Source: Bradyrhizobium murdochi (lineage in GTDB: Bacteria; Pseudomonadota; Alphaproteobacteria; Rhizobiales; Xanthobacteraceae). From it: a stretch of DNA of 64,000 bases. Positions within the stretch are counted from its first letter, which is position 1; the number at the start of each line of letters is the position of its first letter. Of this stretch, positions 17,902 to 27,253 are shown one piece after another. The notes beneath the pieces are model-generated. The model ran no database searches, was not told where the DNA came from, and saw only the letters and a program-made list of their open reading frames with translations. The DNA is taken from contig NZ_AXAU01000005.1 in the NCBI RefSeq assembly GCF_000472965.1, forward strand, positions 186,001 through 250,000, read 5' to 3'. The translations under genes were made by a program, and so were the position numbers.

Positions 17902-19584
17902 TTACGCCGCGGCCTTCTTCTCGTCGCGCAGTTCGCGGCGCAGGATCTTGCCGACATTGGTCTTGGGCAAATCGGTCCTGAACTCGATCTGCTTGGGGAC
18001 CTTGTAGGCGGTGAGCTGCGTGGTGCAGTACTTGATGACGTCATCGGCCGATAGGTTTGGGTCCTTCTTGACGATGAAGGCCTTCACTGCCTCGCCCGAC
18101 TTCGAATCCGCCACACCGATCACGGCGCATTCGAGCACGCCTGGATGCCCCGCGATCACTTCCTCGATCTCGTTCGGATAGACGTTGAAGCCCGAGACCA
18201 GGATCATGTCCTTCTTGCGGTCGACGATCTTGGTGTAGCCGCGTTCGTCCATGACGCCGATGTCGCCGGTGCGGAAGAAGCCGTCCGCGGTCATCACGTT
18301 CGCGGTCTCTTCCGACCGATTCCAGTAGCCGGCCATCACCTGCGGTCCCTTGGCGCAGATCTCGCCCGGCTGGCCGAGCGGCACTTCCTTGCCGTCGTCG
18401 TCGCGGATCGAGATGTAGGTCGAGGGCACGGGAATGCCGATTGAGCCGGAGAACTGATCGGTGTCCGCGGGGTTGCAGGTCAGCACCGGCGAGGTCTCGG
18501 ACAGGCCATAGCCTTCCGACAGCGCGCAGCCGGTGACCTTCAGCCATTTCTCGGCGACCGCCTTTTGCGTCGCCATGCCGCCGCCGAAGGAGGTCTTCAG
18601 CTTGGAGAAGTCGACCTTGTCGAAGCCGGGTGCGTTGAGCAGGGCATTGTAGAGCGTGTTGACCGCCGGGAAGCTGTTGACCTGGTATTTCATCAATTCC
18701 TTGATGAAGCCCGGTATGTCGCGCGGATTCGGGATCAGGAGGTTGACGCCGCCGGCCCGCACCGCCATTAGGAAGCACGCCGTCAGTGCGAAGATGTGAT
18801 AGAGCGGCAGCGCACAGACGATGAAGAGCTGGTCGACATGCGGCGGCTTCTTCAGCGCCGGCTGCAGCCAGGCGTCGTTCTGCAGCACGTTGGCGAGAAT
18901 GTTCTTGTGCAGCAACGTCGCGCCCTTGGAGACGCCGGTGGTGCCGCCGGTATATTGCAGGAAGGCGACGTCATCGCGATTGAGCTGCGGCTTATTGAGT
19001 TTCATGCTGCGGCCGGCGGCAAGCGCCTCGTTGAACGAGACCGAGCCTGGAAGCGACCAGGCCGGCACCATCTTCTTCACTTTTCGGACCACCAGATTGA
19101 CGATCACGCCCTTGAAGCCGAGCAGGTCGCCCATGCTGCCGACGATCACGTGCTTGACCGAGGTCCGCGCGATCACCTGCTGCACCGTGGTGGCGAAATT
19201 CTCCAGCACGATGATCGCTTCGGCGCCGGAATCCTTGAGCTGATGCTCGAGCTCGCGCGGCGTGTAGAGCGGATTGACATTCACCACGGCATATCCCGCG
19301 CGCAGCACGGCGGCGGTCGAAATCGGATATTGCAGCACGTTCGGCATCATCAGCGCGACGCGGGCGCCCTTTTGCAGGCCCTTGCTCTGCAGATAGGCGC
19401 CGAGCGCGGCCGACATCTCGTCGAGGTCGCGGTAGCTGATCGACTTGTCCATGCAGATGAACGCCTTGCGATCGGCGAACTTCTTGAAGCTTTCTTCCAA
19501 CAGCTCGACCAGCGACGAGTACTGGGTAACGTCGATATCGGCTGGCACGCCGGCCGGATATTGCTTGAGCCAGATCCGCTCCAT
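17902..19584 (-). CDS. fadD: Long-chain fatty-acid-CoA ligase
   Basis: 560 residues, the usual length of FadD. The AMP-binding signature FLQYTGGTTGVSKGATLLHKN is near residue 210, the A5 motif EGYGLSETSPV near 359, and GFFRTGDIGVMDERGYTKIVD near 427, followed by DRKKDMILVSGFNVYPNEIE. The C-terminal lysine region LPKTNVGKILRRELR closes the protein. It activates long-chain fatty acids to acyl-CoA for beta-oxidation or lipid synthesis at the inner face of the membrane. The gene probably forms a unit with the DUF924 gene just downstream. Confidence 0.93.
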   Translation of the reverse strand: MERIWLKQYPAGVPADIDVTQYSSLVELLEESFKKFADRKAFICMDKSISYRDLDEMSAALGAYLQSKGLQKGARVALMMPNVLQYPISTAAVLRAGYAVVNVNPLYTPRELEHQLKDSGAEAIIVLENFATTVQQVIARTSVKHVIVGSMGDLLGFKGVIVNLVVRKVKKMVPAWSLPGSVSFNEALAAGRSMKLNKPQLNRDDVAFLQYTGGTTGVSKGATLLHKNILANVLQNDAWLQPALKKPPHVDQLFIVCALPLYHIFALTACFLMAVRAGGVNLLIPNPRDIPGFIKELMKYQVNSFPAVNTLYNALLNAPGFDKVDFSKLKTSFGGGMATQKAVAEKWLKVTGCALSEGYGLSETSPVLTCNPADTDQFSGSIGIPVPSTYISIRDDDGKEVPLGQPGEICAKGPQVMAGYWNRSEETANVMTADGFFRTGDIGVMDERGYTKIVDRKKDMILVSGFNVYPNEIEEVIAGHPGVLECAVIGVADSKSGEAVKAFIVKKDPNLSADDVIKYCTTQLTAYKVPKQIEFRTDLPKTNVGKILRRELRDEKKAAA

Positions 19585-19650
19585 GGTATCTCCCCTCTGC
19601 TTCCGAGCCCGGCTCTGATTGCATCAGATCCGTGCTCCAATTTTTGTTTG

Positions 19651-19697
19651 ACGCGTTTTCTTCATGCGAACCGGTACCCACTTCGCTTGAAAACGCT
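19651..19697. repeat. Dispersed palindromic repeat
   Basis: GCGTTTTC (19653-19660) and GAAAACGC (19689-19696) flank GCGAACCGGTACCCACTTCGC. I recognise this block as a frequent intergenic repeat of Bradyrhizobium and Rhodopseudomonas. It lies upstream of fadD, between it and the D,D-carboxypeptidase stop. Confidence 0.6.
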
Positions 19698-19857
19698 ATG
19701 GCTCCCTGTTTCTCGGCCGGGCATGCCTTGTTTTGGGCAGTATTGTGAATGCCGCCGCCGATGGCAAGCGGCTGCGCGCTATCGACGCATTTCGGCGATC
19801 TGGAATCGTTCGGCCGAACGGCAGGAAAGCTGCCTAATTACGTGGCTCCGCGGCCCG

Positions 19858-21321
19858 TTAACCAGCCGGCTTGTTTTCGCCTTTGGGTTTAGCGGCGGCG
19901 TTCGGCTTGGCCGGCTTCGGCGCGGGTTTGTCTCCGACGGCGACGGGCTTGGCGGCCGGCTTTTTGTCGGCGGAAGCTGCCGGCTTTTTCTCGGCCGTGG
20001 CCGTGGCGGCCGGCTTTCTCTCGGCAGTGGCGGCCGGCTTGGCGGCAGCCTCCGGTTTGGCGGTCGCATGCCGGACTGCAGCAGGCTTGGCTGCCGGCTT
20101 CGCGCTGGCTTCGGCCTTTGGTGCTGCGTCAGGCTTCTTCGCTGCAATCGTCGATTTCTTGCCGCGCTTGGCCGGCGTCTGCTTCTCGGCATCCGCCGCA
20201 ACGGCGGCGATCAATGCCGGGCCGGTCTTGGTTGGACCGGTATAGACCGGAACAGGCTCGGACGGCTCTGCCGCGGCCGCCAGCAGATCCGCAGGTTTGA
20301 CCGGGTGGTGCTGCAGCCCCGCCGTAAAGAAGTTCACCGCACTCTCGCCGGCCGATACATTGCCGTTGGAGGCCACGATGTCCGGGTCCTCGTCGGTGGC
20401 CGGCCGCTTGCGCTTGCCGTTGCACATCTCGTCGCGCAGGTTCGGCGGCGTCGCATCGACCGGAATCAGTTTGTCGACGGTGCCGAGCGCGGGCGTCAGC
20501 CAACCCAGTCCGTTGCCGAAGCCGCGCTCCAGCAATTGCGCTGCACGAATGGCCCGCGCCTGGCCTGAGGATGCGCCGAGCACGACGGCGATCAGCCGCT
20601 TGCCGTTGCGCGTGGCGGACGCGACCAGATTGTAGCCGGAAGCGCAGATGAAGCCGGTCTTGAAACCGTCGGCGCCGGGATAGCGCCCGATCAGCTTGTT
20701 GAAATTTTGGGTCACCCTGCGGCCGTAGCGGATCGAGGGGATCTGCATGAAGTATTCGTATTCGGGCAGGTCGCGAATGACGGCGCGTGCCAGGATCGCG
20801 AGATCGCGCGCCGAGGTGACCTGTCCGTCTGCCGGCAGGCCGTTGGGATTGACATAACTCGTCTGCGTCATGCCGAGCCGCAAGGCGGTCTGGTTCATGA
20901 TCGCCGAGAAACCCTCGACCGAGCCGCCGACGCCTTCCGCGAGCACCACGGCCATGTCGTTGGCCGACTTCACCATCATCATCTTGAGCGCGTTGTCGAT
21001 GGTGACCTGGGTGCCGGGAGGAAAACCCATCTTGGACGGCGACTGCGAGGCGGCGACCGGCGACACTGTCAGGAGCGTGTCGAGCGACAGTCGTCCTTCC
21101 TTGACCGCCTTCAGCGTGACGTAAGCCGTCATGATCTTGGTCACCGAGGCGGGATACCAGGGCATGGTGGCGTTGTCGGCCTGCAGCACCTTGCCGGTAT
21201 CGGCTTCCACCACCAGCAGCGCTTCGGCGTGCACGGCGCGCGGCGTTATGACGGCAAGCGCCGTCGCCAGCAAAATCAGGTTCAATGAGGAAGCGCGAAG
21301 CAACGGGCGAAGAAGATGCAC
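19858..21321 (-). CDS. D-alanyl-D-alanine carboxypeptidase (PBP5/6 type) with a Lys/Ala/Pro-rich tail
   Basis: 487 residues. A signal peptide (about residues 1-32) leads into a DacA/DacC-type serine peptidase with all three active-site motifs: S59-V-T-K62, S119-A-N121 and K221-T-G223. It trims the terminal D-Ala of peptidoglycan pentapeptides in the periplasm. Beyond about residue 290, instead of the usual C-terminal beta domain and amphipathic anchor, there is a low-complexity region, and from about 375 to the end a repeated AAK/PAA/KPA pattern rich in Lys, Ala and Pro. This tail may bind the anionic wall or lipid (inference). It stands alone. Confidence 0.9.
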   Translation of the reverse strand: MHLLRPLLRASSLNLILLATALAVITPRAVHAEALLVVEADTGKVLQADNATMPWYPASVTKIMTAYVTLKAVKEGRLSLDTLLTVSPVAASQSPSKMGFPPGTQVTIDNALKMMMVKSANDMAVVLAEGVGGSVEGFSAIMNQTALRLGMTQTSYVNPNGLPADGQVTSARDLAILARAVIRDLPEYEYFMQIPSIRYGRRVTQNFNKLIGRYPGADGFKTGFICASGYNLVASATRNGKRLIAVVLGASSGQARAIRAAQLLERGFGNGLGWLTPALGTVDKLIPVDATPPNLRDEMCNGKRKRPATDEDPDIVASNGNVSAGESAVNFFTAGLQHHPVKPADLLAAAAEPSEPVPVYTGPTKTGPALIAAVAADAEKQTPAKRGKKSTIAAKKPDAAPKAEASAKPAAKPAAVRHATAKPEAAAKPAATAERKPAATATAEKKPAASADKKPAAKPVAVGDKPAPKPAKPNAAAKPKGENKPAG

Positions 21322-21532
21322 TTTTCCGTTCCGGTCCTTTGAGACCCGCCTTCGAAAAGGAGAGGTCCTTAAATCAAATGTTCGGGTTTCAAGCGTGTCC
21401 GGCGCCGTCGCATTGCGACAGCTCGCAAACCTATACCGGCTTGGCGATTCAGAACAGAGGCCCGGCGATTTAATCGTGGACGAAGTAGGCGCAATTTCGG
21501 CGATAATTGAACCGTAACAGATGCTTGCCGGC

Positions 21533-23311
21533 CTATTTTACCTTGATGCCGGCCTGCGCATTCTCCTGCACCATGAACTGGGCCTTGGCAAGTTCCGCGA
21601 AGCGACCGCCCATGGTCACCAGTTCATCGAAAGTTCCGCTTTCGATCACCCGCCCGTTGTCGAACATCAGAATGCGAGTCGCGTTGCGAATGGTCGAAAG
21701 CCGGTGAGCGATTACAAAGGTGGTGCGGCCTTTCATCACCTCGTCGAGCGCCGCGTTGACCTTGGCCTCGGTGACGGCGTCGAGCGCGCTGGTCGCCTCG
21801 TCAAGAATCAGGATCGGCGGGTCTTTCAGCAGCGCGCGGGCGATCGACAGGCGCTGCCGCTCGCCGCCGGACAGCATGCGACCGCGCTCGCCGGCATGGG
21901 TCTCGAATTTCTTCTCGCTGCGCTCGATGAATTCCAGCGCCTGCGCGCGGCTCGCGGCGATGCGCATTTCCTCGTCGGTCGCATCCGGCTTGCCGACGAG
22001 CAGATTGTCCGCGATCGAGCGGTTGAACAGCAGCGCCTCCTGGAACACCACGCCGATGTTTCGCCGCAGCGCCGTCAGCTTCAACGCGCGAATGTCCATG
22101 CCGTCGATCTTGATGATGCCGGACTGCGGATCGAAGGCACGGTGCAACAGCGCAATCGCCGTCGACTTGCCGGCCCCGGTCGGGCCGACCAGGGCGATGG
22201 TCTGCCCGGGCAGAGCGGTAAACGAAACGTCTTCGACCGCGGGCCGTTTGCCGTCATAGGAAAACGACACGTCGTGGAATTCGACGAGGCCGGAAAGCCG
22301 TCCGGTATCGACCGCTCCGGGCCGGTCGCGCACCGCGGGTACAGCATCCAGCACGTCGAAGAATTCCTGCAGCCTTGGGGCCTCCATGAACACGCTGTTG
22401 ATGAAGCTCACCACCTGTTCCAGCTTCTGGATCAGCATGGTCGCGAAGCTGACAAACATCACGATCTCGCCGACCGTCGTCTGTCCCTGCGCGTGCAGAT
22501 AGATGCCGACGGTAAAGATCGCGAGCACGGTGATGGTGGTGGAAGCGCGGGTGATGACGGTGACCAGCGCCCACCAGCCTAGCACCGGCATCTGCGCGGC
22601 GAGCAGCTTGTCGGCGACGAAGCGCAGGCCCTGAACTTCCGCATCGATCCGCACGAAGCTCTGCACCAGCGCGACGTTGCCGAGCGCATCGGACGCGCGC
22701 GCCGAGAGATCGCTGTACTGCGCCTCGACGTCACTCTGCATGCCGTAGGTCTTGCGCACGACAAACGTGGTCAGCACCGTGAACACCACGCACAGGACGA
22801 ACAACAGGATCGCCAGCCGCCAGTTGATGTAAAGCGCCAGCGGCAGCAGCACGACCAGCGACAGAATCGCCGCAAAATGCTCGCGGAAGAAGGCGAGCCA
22901 GAGCCGCCACAGCGAGTCGGTGCCGTTCAACATCACCTTCATCAGCCGGCCCGAATGGGTGCCGGTATGGAAGGTCAGCGGCAGTTGCATGATGTGCTCG
23001 AAGTAATCGGTCAGCACCACTTGGCGCTGGCGGTGTGCCAGCTTGTCGGCATGGAGCGCGACGAGCGCGCTGCACGCGATGGTGAACAGGCCGAACGCCA
23101 CCCAGGCGGCCAGCAGCGGCCAGGCCGAGTTCGAGGCCAGCATTCCGCTCTGCGGCTTGCCCGAGAGCACGTCGACGATCTTGCCGAACAGCACCGGCTC
23201 GGCGAATTGCGCCCCAGCCAGCAAGAGATTGGCAACGGCGAGAATCCAGCCCAGCCGCGCCTCCTTGCCGAGCAGCTCAAGGACACGGGTGTAAAGGCGC
23301 AGCATGGACAT
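21533..23311 (-). CDS. ndvA: Cyclic beta-(1,2)-glucan exporter, ABC permease-ATPase fusion
   Basis: 592 residues from ATG 23311; a TTG nine codons further upstream keeps the frame open. The N-terminal half holds six transmembrane helices of an ABC exporter, with [27 protein letters not shown] coupling regions. The C-terminal ATPase has Walker [10 protein letters not shown], signature [14 protein letters not shown] and Walker [13 protein letters not shown]. The overall sequence is that of ChvA/NdvA, which exports cyclic beta-1,2-glucan to the periplasm in rhizobia, where it affects osmoadaptation and nodule invasion. The glucan synthase gene ndvB is not in the window. In Bradyrhizobium the glucan may be of mixed beta-1,3/1,6 type, so the exact cargo is uncertain. 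Confidence 0.88.
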   Translation of the reverse strand: MSMLRLYTRVLELLGKEARLGWILAVANLLLAGAQFAEPVLFGKIVDVLSGKPQSGMLASNSAWPLLAAWVAFGLFTIACSALVALHADKLAHRQRQVVLTDYFEHIMQLPLTFHTGTHSGRLMKVMLNGTDSLWRLWLAFFREHFAAILSLVVLLPLALYINWRLAILLFVLCVVFTVLTTFVVRKTYGMQSDVEAQYSDLSARASDALGNVALVQSFVRIDAEVQGLRFVADKLLAAQMPVLGWWALVTVITRASTTITVLAIFTVGIYLHAQGQTTVGEIVMFVSFATMLIQKLEQVVSFINSVFMEAPRLQEFFDVLDAVPAVRDRPGAVDTGRLSGLVEFHDVSFSYDGKRPAVEDVSFTALPGQTIALVGPTGAGKSTAIALLHRAFDPQSGIIKIDGMDIRALKLTALRRNIGVVFQEALLFNRSIADNLLVGKPDATDEEMRIAASRAQALEFIERSEKKFETHAGERGRMLSGGERQRLSIARALLKDPPILILDEATSALDAVTEAKVNAALDEVMKGRTTFVIAHRLSTIRNATRILMFDNGRVIESGTFDELVTMGGRFAELAKAQFMVQENAQAGIKVK

Positions 23312-23435
23312 CAGATGAGGACTCGCAAGGCGATTCAATCGCCCATTGTAAACTGGGATCGCTCGGGACGACTAGTGAGGCAGGCGCATTCGTCAGGAGT
23401 GAGGTAGGCGACTTCGGCAGGCAGTTGAGCAAGCG

Positions 23436-23574
23436 GCACCCCTCTCCCTAACCCTCAAGGGGAGAGGGAACCCATCCGCCGGTGCTTCCCTTACGTGTTT
23501 GCAACTTCAGCACAGCAACGCGAAGTGAGGTGAGCACGCTGATCAGGCTCCCTCCCCCTTGCGGGGGAGACGAC
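23436..23574. repeat. Palindromic repeat remnant
   Basis: ACCCCTCTCCCTAACCCTCAAGGGGAGAGGG at the left and GGCTCCCTCCCCCTTGCGGGGGAGA at the right resemble the arms of the 172-base element at 16397-16568, with an unrelated centre. It separates ndvA (upstream region) from the NMT1-type binding protein gene. Confidence 0.55.
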
Positions 23575-23582
23575 GCGGCGGT

Positions 23583-24659
23583 TCAATTAATCAACCGGTT
23601 GTTGAGCGGGGGCAAAAACTGGTCGTCGAAAATGTCGGACGCCTGCGGCCGCTTCTGAAACTTGAAGTCGTCCGCGACCTGATCGATCGAGCGTTCGAAG
23701 CGTGCCGGATCGATGGCGCCGATGCCGTTGCGTTTCACTTCGCTGGTGAGGACGTAGTCGCGCAGGATGCTTTGCAGCCGCTCGAGTTCGAGGTCCTTCG
23801 AGCCGCCGTCCATGCGATTTGCGACCTCGGTTGCGGCGCGTTCGGGGTCTTTGACCGTGAGATGCAACCCGCCGATGACGGCCCGCACGAATCCTTTCAC
23901 TGCCTCGGGCTTGGCGGCCGCCAGCCCCGGATTGGCGATAATAGCGAAACCGTAGGCTTCACAGCCATAGTCGGCGAATTTCAGCACCGCCAGATCGTCG
24001 GCAGGCACGCCGCGATCCCTGAGATTGATCGCCGACAGATAGGAGAATCCGGTCACGGCATCGATCTGGCCCGCCGACAGCATCGGCTCGCGCACCGCGG
24101 CACTGATGCTGCTCTGCTTCACGCTCTTGATCTTGATGCTGTTCTGGTGCGCTACCGCCGGCCACAGCCGGCCCGACAGGTCGCCTTCGGCGACGCCGAG
24201 AGTCTTGCCCTCAATATCGGTCAGCGCGCGGATGCCGCGGCTCTTGCGAGCGATGATGGCATAGGGCGCCTTGTTGAACAGCACGAACACGGCCTTGATC
24301 CTGGGGCCGCCCTGCTTGTCCTTGTCGCGAAACCGCATCAATGCGTTGATGTCGACGACGGCAAAATCGCTGGTGCCTGCCGCGACCCGTGCAATCGCGT
24401 CCGGCGATCCGCTGGCGATGTTGATCGTGACCGCAAGCGCCTCAGCGCTGAACAGGCCGCCGGCGGCCGCCATCACGAACGGCGCCGCCGCGGCATCGAT
24501 CGGACGATCCAGCGAAAACTGGATTGCGAGCGGAGGCCGAGGTTCGTCGGCGGCAAGGGCGCTATTCGCTGACAAGCCCGCAATGGCGCACAGCCCGGCA
24601 AGGAAAGCCAAGAGAACGCTCAGGCGAGAGCGGATGGCGTTGGTCCTGATCGCACGCAT
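23583..24659 (-). CDS. Orphan ABC transporter substrate-binding protein, NMT1/SsuA type
   Basis: 358 residues from ATG 24659. This start gives a clear signal peptide (hydrophobic SVLLAFLAGLCAIAGL, then NSALAADE); the frame is open to 24755. The mature protein has the NMT1/THI5-like pattern (LDRPIDAAAAPFVMAAAGG, then SGSPDAIARVAAGTSDFAVV and GKTLGVAEGD). Relatives bind taurine, alkanesulfonates, nitrate or pyrimidine precursors; the ligand is not evident here. No permease or ATPase gene is adjacent, so it must work with a distant transporter or as a sensor. A perfect 10-bp hairpin lies 40 bases upstream. Confidence 0.82.
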   Translation of the reverse strand: MRAIRTNAIRSRLSVLLAFLAGLCAIAGLSANSALAADEPRPPLAIQFSLDRPIDAAAAPFVMAAAGGLFSAEALAVTINIASGSPDAIARVAAGTSDFAVVDINALMRFRDKDKQGGPRIKAVFVLFNKAPYAIIARKSRGIRALTDIEGKTLGVAEGDLSGRLWPAVAHQNSIKIKSVKQSSISAAVREPMLSAGQIDAVTGFSYLSAINLRDRGVPADDLAVLKFADYGCEAYGFAIIANPGLAAAKPEAVKGFVRAVIGGLHLTVKDPERAATEVANRMDGGSKDLELERLQSILRDYVLTSEVKRNGIGAIDPARFERSIDQVADDFKFQKRPQASDIFDDQFLPPLNNRLIN

Positions 24660-24698
24660 TGAGATGACATCAGCAAGAGGTGGGACAAGTTGCCGCTG

Positions 24699-24726
24699 CG
24701 GCGATGTCGGTTTCGTGACATCGCCG
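24699..24726 (-). promoter_or_regulatory. Perfect 10-bp inverted repeat upstream of the binding-protein gene
   Basis: CGGCGATGTC and GACATCGCCG are separated by eight bases, 40 bases before the start chosen for the orphan binding protein. It could be an operator or a leader hairpin. If translation began at the upstream ATG (24755), it would lie inside the coding region instead. Confidence 0.35.
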
Positions 24727-24900
24727 ACGGCAGACTTGGCCTTTAGGCGAGCCATTGTGCAGCATCTAACCTGAATGGTCGATGACTGCCACGATTTTGC
24801 CAGGGATCGTTCAGCCGCCGTTCGGATTCGGGAACCTAGTATCCGTTCGGTGGTTAGCTATCGAAGGCCTGTCAGGCCAGCTTCCACGGAGGATGTCGAG

Positions 24901-25302
24901 ATGTTTGCGCAAAAGGGTGTGTTTTCATCGATCGGCCGCGCCAGCGCGGTGGCGACGGTTGTGGCCGTTGCACTGACGGCAGTCGCGCCGACGACCACGG
25001 CATTCGCGGGCTCCGCACCGTCGAGCAAGGGCGTGACGGCCTCAACCGGGACCAGCGACGCGACCGATATTAGCGCCCGCCGCAGGTACTATCGCGGTGG
25101 CGGTGGCGCGGCGGCAGCGGCGGCCTTTGCCGGCATCGTCGGTACGGGACTTGCGATTGCGGCCACCCAGAACCGCCGCGATTACTACTATGATCGCGGC
25201 TATGGCTATTATGGTGGCGGCCCGGTCTATTACGGTAGCCCGTATTATTACCGGCCTCGCGCCTACTATTATGGCGGCGGCCCCTACTATGGCGGCTGGT
25301 AA
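24901..25302 (+). CDS. Exported Gly/Tyr-rich small protein
   Basis: 133 residues. A signal peptide (hydrophobic ASAVATVVAVALTAVAP, cleavage after AFA) is followed by a short Ser/Thr-rich linker, an Ala/Gly-rich hydrophobic segment (GGGGAAAAAAFAGIVGTGLAIAA), then a tail of repeated Tyr-Gly motifs (YYYDRGYGYYGGGP and YYYGGGPYYGGW). The function is unknown; similar BA14K-like or glycine-rich surface proteins are common in Rhizobiales. The start at ATG 24901 is supported by GGAGG 8-12 bases upstream. A good terminator follows. The His/Tyr-rich protein at 54051 has a similar C-terminal composition. Confidence 0.8.
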   Translation: MFAQKGVFSSIGRASAVATVVAVALTAVAPTTTAFAGSAPSSKGVTASTGTSDATDISARRRYYRGGGGAAAAAAFAGIVGTGLAIAATQNRRDYYYDRGYGYYGGGPVYYGSPYYYRPRAYYYGGGPYYGGW

Positions 25303-25336
25303 ACGCGACCGCTAAAATGTCATCCGTTCAATATGA

Positions 25337-25369
25337 ATCCACCGGTCGCCCCCGGCCGGTGGATTTTTA
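25337..25369 (+). terminator. Rho-independent terminator after the Gly/Tyr-rich gene
   Basis: A 9-bp stem ATCCACCGG / CCGGTGGAT with a C-rich loop is followed by TTTTAT, 34 bases after the stop codon. Confidence 0.82.
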
Positions 25370-25425
25370 TGGTTGCAGAGGTGGCCGTTAACACGCCGGC
25401 CATGGCTTTGCATTAGGCTCGGAGA

Positions 25426-25848
25426 ATGAGTGATTCGCTCGAACGGCTTTATCAGGCTGTCCTCGCGGCCAGGGATCTCGATCCGGCAACGTCGCGCACG
25501 GCCCGGCTGTTTCAGCGCGGCCCCTCCAAGATGGCCAAGAAGCTCGCCGAGGAAGCCATCGAAGTCGTGATCGATGCCGTCAACGGCAAGACCGACGCGG
25601 TGGTCCGCGAGAGCGCCGACCTGCTCTATAACCTGACCGTGCTGTGGGCATCGGCCGGCGTGAAGCCGGAGGACGTCTGGCGCGAAATGGAGCGGCGCGA
25701 GGACCTGCTCGGCATTGCCGAAAAGCTGCCAAAGCCCGTCAAGTCGCCGAAAACGGCGCCAACCAAGCCGCTGCCCAAGGCGGCGGCAGGCCCCGCAGTC
25801 CGGCGGCGAATTGTCGCGCTGGAAGGCCGTTCCTTACGCAAGCGGTAG
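25426..25848 (+). CDS. hisE: Phosphoribosyl-ATP pyrophosphatase-like protein (HisE family)
   Basis: 140 residues. The HisE/MazG-type all-helical fold is shown by RGPSKMAKKLAEEAIEVVID (metal-binding glutamates) and RESADLLYNLTVLWASAGV. HisE hydrolyses phosphoribosyl-ATP to phosphoribosyl-AMP in histidine synthesis. The conserved part ends near residue 100; the last 40 residues form a Lys/Pro-rich basic tail (LPKPVKSPKTAPTKPLPKAA) not needed for the fold. No other his gene is nearby. In related genomes a HisE is also found at the main his locus, so this may be a second copy with a diverged role; that needs the whole genome. Confidence 0.85.
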   Translation: MSDSLERLYQAVLAARDLDPATSRTARLFQRGPSKMAKKLAEEAIEVVIDAVNGKTDAVVRESADLLYNLTVLWASAGVKPEDVWREMERREDLLGIAEKLPKPVKSPKTAPTKPLPKAAAGPAVRRRIVALEGRSLRKR

Positions 25849-25896
25849 CAAATCCTCTCAAATTCCGTCGTTTTCCGGCATGGACAAATCCGCTCC

Positions 25897-26496
25897 ATGA
25901 TGGTTGATGCGTCCATGCTCAAACGGACCTACGATTGGTGTATCAACGCCGCCGACAAGCCCTATGCGCTCTGGATCATGGCGGCGGTGTCTTTCGCGGA
26001 AAGCTCGTTCTTCCCGATCCCGCCCGACATCATGCTGCTGCCGATGTCGCTGGCGCAGCCGAAGAAGGCGTGGTGGTTCGCGACCGTCTGTACCATCGCA
26101 TCCGTTGCCGGCGGCGTGGTCGGATACGCCATCGGTGCGTTGCTCTATGACTCGGTTGGGCACTGGCTGATCACGATCTACGGTCTCAGTGACAAGGTCG
26201 AAACCTTCCGCGCCTCCTATGCCGAATGGGGCGCGGTGATCATCCTGCTGAAGGGGCTGACGCCGATCCCCTACAAGCTCGTCACCATCACCTCGGGGTT
26301 TGCCGGCTACAACATCTGGCTGTTCATCCTGTGCTCGATCGTGGCACGCGGCGGACGGTTCTTCGTGGTCGCGGTCCTGCTCAACCGCTATGGCGACGCG
26401 ATCCGGGCCGAGCTGGAAAAGCGCCTTGGCACCTGGGTGGCCATCGGTGCCATCGTCCTGGTGTTCGGTTTCTACGCCGCGTTCAAGCTGGTCTAG
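25897..26496 (+). CDS. YqaA/DedA-like (SNARE-associated) membrane protein
   Basis: 199 residues, with four or five hydrophobic segments. The family core is visible as SFAESSFFPIPPDIMLLPMS in the first membrane region and LLKGLTPIPYKLVTITSGFA in the third, the latter with the conserved Pro and Lys of VTT/DedA proteins. DedA-family members are linked to lipid flipping and membrane potential. The start could be either of two adjacent ATGs at 25897 and 25900, or Met at 25915. The gene follows the HisE-like gene by 48 bases and is followed by the Cys-rich exported gene, so a three-gene transcript is possible. Confidence 0.88.
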   Translation: MMVDASMLKRTYDWCINAADKPYALWIMAAVSFAESSFFPIPPDIMLLPMSLAQPKKAWWFATVCTIASVAGGVVGYAIGALLYDSVGHWLITIYGLSDKVETFRASYAEWGAVIILLKGLTPIPYKLVTITSGFAGYNIWLFILCSIVARGGRFFVVAVLLNRYGDAIRAELEKRLGTWVAIGAIVLVFGFYAAFKLV

Positions 26497-26535
26497 GCTT
26501 TGCCGGCATCCCGGCTTCAGGCTACGTTTCGTTCC

Positions 26536-27123
26536 ATGCCCGATCGAATCGGCCGTTTGGTCAAGCTATTCGGGACGCAATGCGTGACCGTTGGCCTCGT
26601 TGCATCCGTGCTTGCGATCGCTCCCGATGCCGGCTGGTCGCAAGGCGCGCCGCAGCCCTCGCTCGGCCTGCAGTCGCCGGCCCAGCAGCCGGTGCGGGCG
26701 CAGCCCGAGCGGCAGCAGAGTGAGCCGCAGCAAGCGCCGCGCCAGGAAAATCCCGGCCTGATCAACGAAATCGGAAAGCTGTTCGAGAAATCCAAATCGC
26801 TGCTGCTGCCGCTGAAGAGCCCGGGCGAGACCATCGACGATCTCAACGCCGGCGCCAAGGGTGCCGGCGACAGCCTGTCGAATATCGCCAGGCCATCAGC
26901 CATGGTGAGTGGGCGGGCGGCGTGTCTGGTGGCGGCCAACGGCGCGCCGGACTGCAAGGCCGGCGCCGACCGGCTGTGCCAGAGCAAGGGCTACAAGGAA
27001 GGCAAGAGCCTCGATACTGACGCGGCCGAGAAATGCTCGCCGAAAGTGTTCCTGCCCGGCTACAAGCGGCAGTCTGGCGACTGCAAGACGGAAAATTACG
27101 TGACGAGGGCGCTCTGTCAGTAG
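26536..27123 (+). CDS. Exported Pro/Gln-rich, Cys-containing hypothetical protein
   Basis: 195 residues from ATG 26536. The signal-like N-terminus (GLVASVLAIAPDAGWSQG) is followed by a Pro/Gln-rich linker (about residues 42-72), then a region with LINEIGKLFEKSKSLLLPL and a C-terminal half with six cysteines (in AACLV, PDCKA, RLCQS, EKCSP, GDCKT and ALCQ). The even number of cysteines suggests periplasmic disulfides. I do not recognise a function. An in-frame ATG at 26500 would add 12 residues. The gene is 39 bases after the YqaA-like gene, on the same strand. Confidence 0.72.
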   Translation: MPDRIGRLVKLFGTQCVTVGLVASVLAIAPDAGWSQGAPQPSLGLQSPAQQPVRAQPERQQSEPQQAPRQENPGLINEIGKLFEKSKSLLLPLKSPGETIDDLNAGAKGAGDSLSNIARPSAMVSGRAACLVAANGAPDCKAGADRLCQSKGYKEGKSLDTDAAEKCSPKVFLPGYKRQSGDCKTENYVTRALCQ

Positions 27124-27253
27124 CGGCCGTTCCGTCATCTGGCAGCGCCAAAACGCAATACTTGACACTGGAAAGATTGCCTTGTTGGTTGGTATGACGT
27201 CTGGCATCTCTAGAGCCAAATCGCTTGCCTGAATAACCAGAGGATCGCTTCGA

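Noticed and set aside
24660..24760. Possible riboswitch formed by the hairpin upstream of the NMT1-type binding protein
   Set aside because: Only a single 10-bp hairpin is visible; I see no conserved junction of a THI, FMN or other known class.
25380..25400. CtrA half site GTTAAC upstream of the HisE-like gene
   Set aside because: The second TTAA is missing (GCCA at the expected spacing). The same applies to GTTAAC at 32535 and 2112.
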